The notes under the pieces were generated by a model. That model did no database searches. It was not told the origin of the DNA and saw nothing but the letters and a program-made list of their open reading frames with translations. A DNA stretch of 64,000 bases from Pseudomonadota bacterium (GTDB taxonomy: Bacteria; Pseudomonadota; Gammaproteobacteria; Burkholderiales; Burkholderiaceae_B): contig JAEXRL010000009.1 of the NCBI GenBank assembly GCA_023440825.1, positions 347,984 to 411,983 of the forward strand, given 5' to 3'. The position numbers were made by a program, and so were the translations under genes. This document shows, in pieces, positions 61,897-64,000 of this stretch (positions are counted from its first letter, which is position 1; every line of letters starts with the position of its first letter).

Positions 61897-62067
61897 TCAG
61901 GCAAGCCGCTTTTTTATTTCCCAAGACCTCACAATGGCGTCCGTTTAAGTTTTGTTACCAGCAATACTGTCCATTTGTCATATTTTGACGCTTCTTTTCT
62001 GAGCGTGACAGAAGGAATCGGGGATAATTGCGCTCTGATTGAAATCTAGTGGGAAGACTGAAGCGTC

Positions 62068-62208
62068 ATGCGTATCATCTTGATTTTGTTGGGGGCCGCT
62101 GTGCTGGCCTACCTGATTGCCAAAGGCATACGGCAACTGATGGTGGAACGTCGTCAATTAAAAGACCAGACGCGTCAGCCACATAAAGGAAGCCGTGATG
62201 AGCACTGA
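62068..62208 (+). CDS. Small single-span membrane protein (46 residues)
   Basis: A short frame, MRIILILLGAAVLAYLIAKG followed by a basic, polar tail ending KGSRDEH. One N-terminal hydrophobic helix is predicted. Its stop overlaps the start of the SPFH gene by 11 bases in another frame, and the SPFH ribosome-binding site lies within its 3' end, which suggests translational coupling. No strong Shine-Dalgarno precedes its own ATG. Function is unknown; membrane partner of the SPFH protein is a guess. Confidence 0.55.
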   Translation: MRIILILLGAAVLAYLIAKGIRQLMVERRQLKDQTRQPHKGSRDEH

Positions 62209-63121
62209 TAAAAATCCATTTACGAAACTGGCTGCTAAAACAAAGCCAGAAGGTGGCACTACCAACTACTCCAAGGGACTGGGTTTCCTTGGGGCTGCTG
62301 TGGTTATTTTCCTGATCCTGATCGTAGCCTCCATGGGCTCGTTCCTGCAGGTAGACCAGGGTGAACGTGGCGTGGTGCTGCGTAACGGTAAACTGGTCCG
62401 CGTGGCCGACCCAGGTCTGGATTTTAAAGTCCCGTTCTTTGATACGGTACGAAAGATTTCGGTACGCGATCACACGGTTCGCATGCAGCTTGAGGCGTAC
62501 AGTTTTGACCAGCAGTCTGCCTCCATGGTGGCCTCGGTAACGTACCGCGTACCTGAAACCGATGTGGCCCAGCTGTACTCCGAATACGGTTCGCTGGAAG
62601 CGCTGGAAGCCCGTTTGCTGGAGCGCAAGGCTCTGGACGTGATCAAGAACGTGTTCGGTAAATACACTGCCGCTCAGTCCATCCAGAATCGTGAAAAACT
62701 GGGTGCTGACATTAATGAAGCCATGCGCGTGACTCTGGAATCGGCTCCTTTGCAAATGATGGGCGTGCAGGTCGAGGAAGTGTCTTTCTCCAAGGCCTAC
62801 GAGCAGTCGATTGAAAACCGCATGCTGGCCCAGGTTCAGATTGAAACCACCCGCCAGCAAAAAGAAACTGCTTCCATTCAGGCTGAAATCCAGGTGGTTC
62901 AGGCTGAAGCCGAAGCCCGCGCTCAGCGCGAACGCTACATGGCCGAAGCTGACGGTATTCGCCTGCGTGGTGAAGCCGAAGCCAAGGCCATTTCTGCCAA
63001 GGCCCAGGCATTGGCTCAGAACACCAATCTGGTCAACTTGAATGCTGTGGAGAAATGGGACGGTAAACTGCCAGAAAGTCTGGTTCCCGGTTCCGCCATG
63101 CCATTTATTGGACTGCGTTAA
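62198..63121 (+). CDS. SPFH/Band 7 (prohibitin-like) membrane protein
   Basis: A 307-residue protein with one N-terminal membrane helix (about residues 30-50), an SPFH domain (QGERGVVLRNGKLVRVADPG to about residue 215) and an Ala/Glu/Gln-rich coiled coil (residues 215-275). Prohibitin-type proteins form large membrane rings and HflK/HflC relatives modulate FtsH protease. Only one such gene is present, unlike the hflK-hflC pair, so it is a stand-alone prohibitin homologue. AAAGGA lies seven bases upstream of the ATG at 62198. Confidence 0.93.
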   Translation: MSTDKNPFTKLAAKTKPEGGTTNYSKGLGFLGAAVVIFLILIVASMGSFLQVDQGERGVVLRNGKLVRVADPGLDFKVPFFDTVRKISVRDHTVRMQLEAYSFDQQSASMVASVTYRVPETDVAQLYSEYGSLEALEARLLERKALDVIKNVFGKYTAAQSIQNREKLGADINEAMRVTLESAPLQMMGVQVEEVSFSKAYEQSIENRMLAQVQIETTRQQKETASIQAEIQVVQAEAEARAQRERYMAEADGIRLRGEAEAKAISAKAQALAQNTNLVNLNAVEKWDGKLPESLVPGSAMPFIGLR

Positions 63122-63157
63122 TTTAGTAGCAGTAGCTGGCCTGAACAGGTTTTCTTC

Positions 63158-63196
63158 GGTAGCGTTACGGCATACGTAACGCTACCGTTTGTTTTT
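63158..63196 (+). terminator. Intrinsic terminator after the SPFH gene
   Basis: GGTAGCGTTACG-GCATA-CGTAACGCTACC is a perfect 12-pair stem followed by GTTTGTTTTT. It ends just before the ribosome-binding site of the next gene. Confidence 0.85.
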
Positions 63197-63210
63197 CCAA
63201 GGAGTGACGG

Positions 63211-63570
63211 ATGAATGATGAAATGAACCCGGTCCCACAAGGTGGGGGTACAAACCAGCTGGTCAGCCTGCGTAATCTGACGCTAATCAATTACGCCCTG
63301 TACATCCTGTCCATGTTTGGTGGCATTACTGCGCTGGTCGCCATCATCATCAATTACATCAAGCGTGATGAGGTTCGCGGCACCTACCTGGAGTCGCACT
63401 TTGATTGGCAAATCCGTACCTTCTGGTGGGGCTTTGTGGGCGTGGCGCTCTCGTTCTTGCTGATGGCAATTCTGGTGGGTTTTGTGACCATCGTAATTGT
63501 GGGCGTATGGATTCTGTACCGCCTGATCAAAGGCCTGCTGGCCTTGAATGACGGCAAGGCCATTGCCTGA
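63211..63570 (+). CDS. Small membrane protein, DUF4870-like
   Basis: A 119-residue inner-membrane protein with about three hydrophobic segments (residues 25-48, 72-92, 93-110). The stretch YIKRDEVRGTYLESHFDWQI between the first and second segments is typical of this family of unknown function. AAGGAG precedes the ATG by eight bases. Preceded by a terminator and converging on an AraC-type gene whose stop abuts its own. Confidence 0.85.
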   Translation: MNDEMNPVPQGGGTNQLVSLRNLTLINYALYILSMFGGITALVAIIINYIKRDEVRGTYLESHFDWQIRTFWWGFVGVALSFLLMAILVGFVTIVIVGVWILYRLIKGLLALNDGKAIA

Positions 63571-64000
63571 TCAGACAGGCATCGAGTCTGATTGAACCAG
63601 GGCCCGCATACTTTCGCGGGCCTCTTTGGGCGGCACACCAAAGTGCTGCCGAAATGCCCGGCTGAAATGGGCAGAGCTGCTGAACCCCCAGTGGTAAGCA
63701 ATTTCCGTGATGGTCTTGTTGTGGTGGGCCAGCCGGCGCAAATCCTGTTCAGCGCCTTTCAGGCGCATGGACCAAATCCAGTTTGTCAGTGAATCGGCTT
63801 CGCCCTCCCAGGCGCGATGCACGGTGCTGGCCGTCAGGCTCAGACGTTTGGCAATCTTGCCTATATTCAGCTCCGGGTCGCGCAGATTTTCCAGCACATA
63901 GGCTTTGATGCGGTCGCGTCGGACAGACCCCGTATCGTCGCTTAAAGGCAGGCTGCCCAGATTTTCTGCCAGCGCAGCGACCAGAATACCGACCAGGCTG
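63571..64000 (-). CDS. AraC-family transcriptional regulator, N-terminus outside window
   Basis: The frame stays open to the window edge, so only about the last 142 residues are seen. They contain the double helix-turn-helix: first helix pair around LNIGKIAKRLSLTASTVHRAW, second ITEIAYHWGFSSSAHFSRAFRQHFG, the classic AraC signature. The effector domain lies beyond the window. CTG-rich leucine codons match its neighbours right of tRNA-Ser. Confidence 0.93.
   Translation of the reverse strand, partial: SLVGILVAALAENLGSLPLSDDTGSVRRDRIKAYVLENLRDPELNIGKIAKRLSLTASTVHRAWEGEADSLTNWIWSMRLKGAEQDLRRLAHHNKTITEIAYHWGFSSSAHFSRAFRQHFGVPPKEARESMRALVQSDSMPV

Noticed and set aside
61340..61924. Minus-strand frame of 194 codons opposite the hypothetical gene at 61336
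   Set aside because: The sequence is Arg/Pro/His-rich and has no start signal; the plus-strand frame has a signal peptide and fits better.
62075..62860. Minus-strand frame of 261 codons opposite the SPFH gene
   Set aside because: It is a His/Gln-rich mirror of a conserved SPFH domain.

Overview
The window reads as ordinary chromosome of a betaproteobacterium, most likely in the Alcaligenaceae (Bordetella/Alcaligenes/Paenalcaligenes group). The clues are two Bug-type tripartite tricarboxylate receptors, the block cysS - AlkA-type glycosylase - accA - tilS - lysC - tRNA-Ser, and divergently transcribed trmJ-cysE and suhB. The family assignment is inference from gene content and style; no 16S rRNA gene is present. 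I see no insertion sequence, integrase, prophage or CRISPR array.

Layout. 1-8 kb: end of a TRAP permease, a peroxiredoxin, a YcaD-like MFS protein, a nitrate/sulfonate-type ABC importer, a DMT exporter and bioB. 8.3-16.4 kb: a thioesterase, a DUF3293 protein, a TetR-controlled RND efflux operon with a duplicated operator-like element, tRNA-Pro and an LTA-synthase-family enzyme. 16.5-23 kb: an orphan ABC binding protein, a JmjC-type oxygenase, mutS and a DHA2-type MFS pump. 23.3-30.6 kb: a chaperone-usher fimbrial operon (tip adhesin, three pilins, chaperone, usher) with an internal terminator and two AT-rich patches. 30.7-36.6 kb: glutathione reductase, a TetR regulator with a palindromic operator, a FepA-type siderophore receptor with a Fur box, and a methyltransferase. 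36.6-43.5 kb: a two-component system whose kinase is frameshifted in a homopolymer, a gamma-glutamyltransferase, a Bug receptor gene broken by one amber codon, and an oxidoreductase-LysR pair.

44.2-44.6 kb is the most striking part: a roughly 39 % GC non-coding stretch holding at least six close matches to the DnaA box. It looks like a replication origin or a DnaA-binding locus, but none of dnaA, gidA/mnmG or parAB lies nearby in this window. To its right come mscS, an IclR/Bug divergent pair with a palindromic operator, trmJ-cysE, suhB, a TerC-CBS protein, uppP, a TPR-cyclophilin-lpxH operon and the cysS to lysC housekeeping run. After tRNA-Ser (60.9 kb) leucine codon use changes clearly toward CTG. 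That last 3 kb holds an unknown periplasmic protein, a tiny membrane protein, an SPFH protein, a small membrane protein and the end of an AraC regulator.

Start codons were chosen by Shine-Dalgarno match, signal-peptide position and family length, so several CDS are shorter than the longest possible frame.
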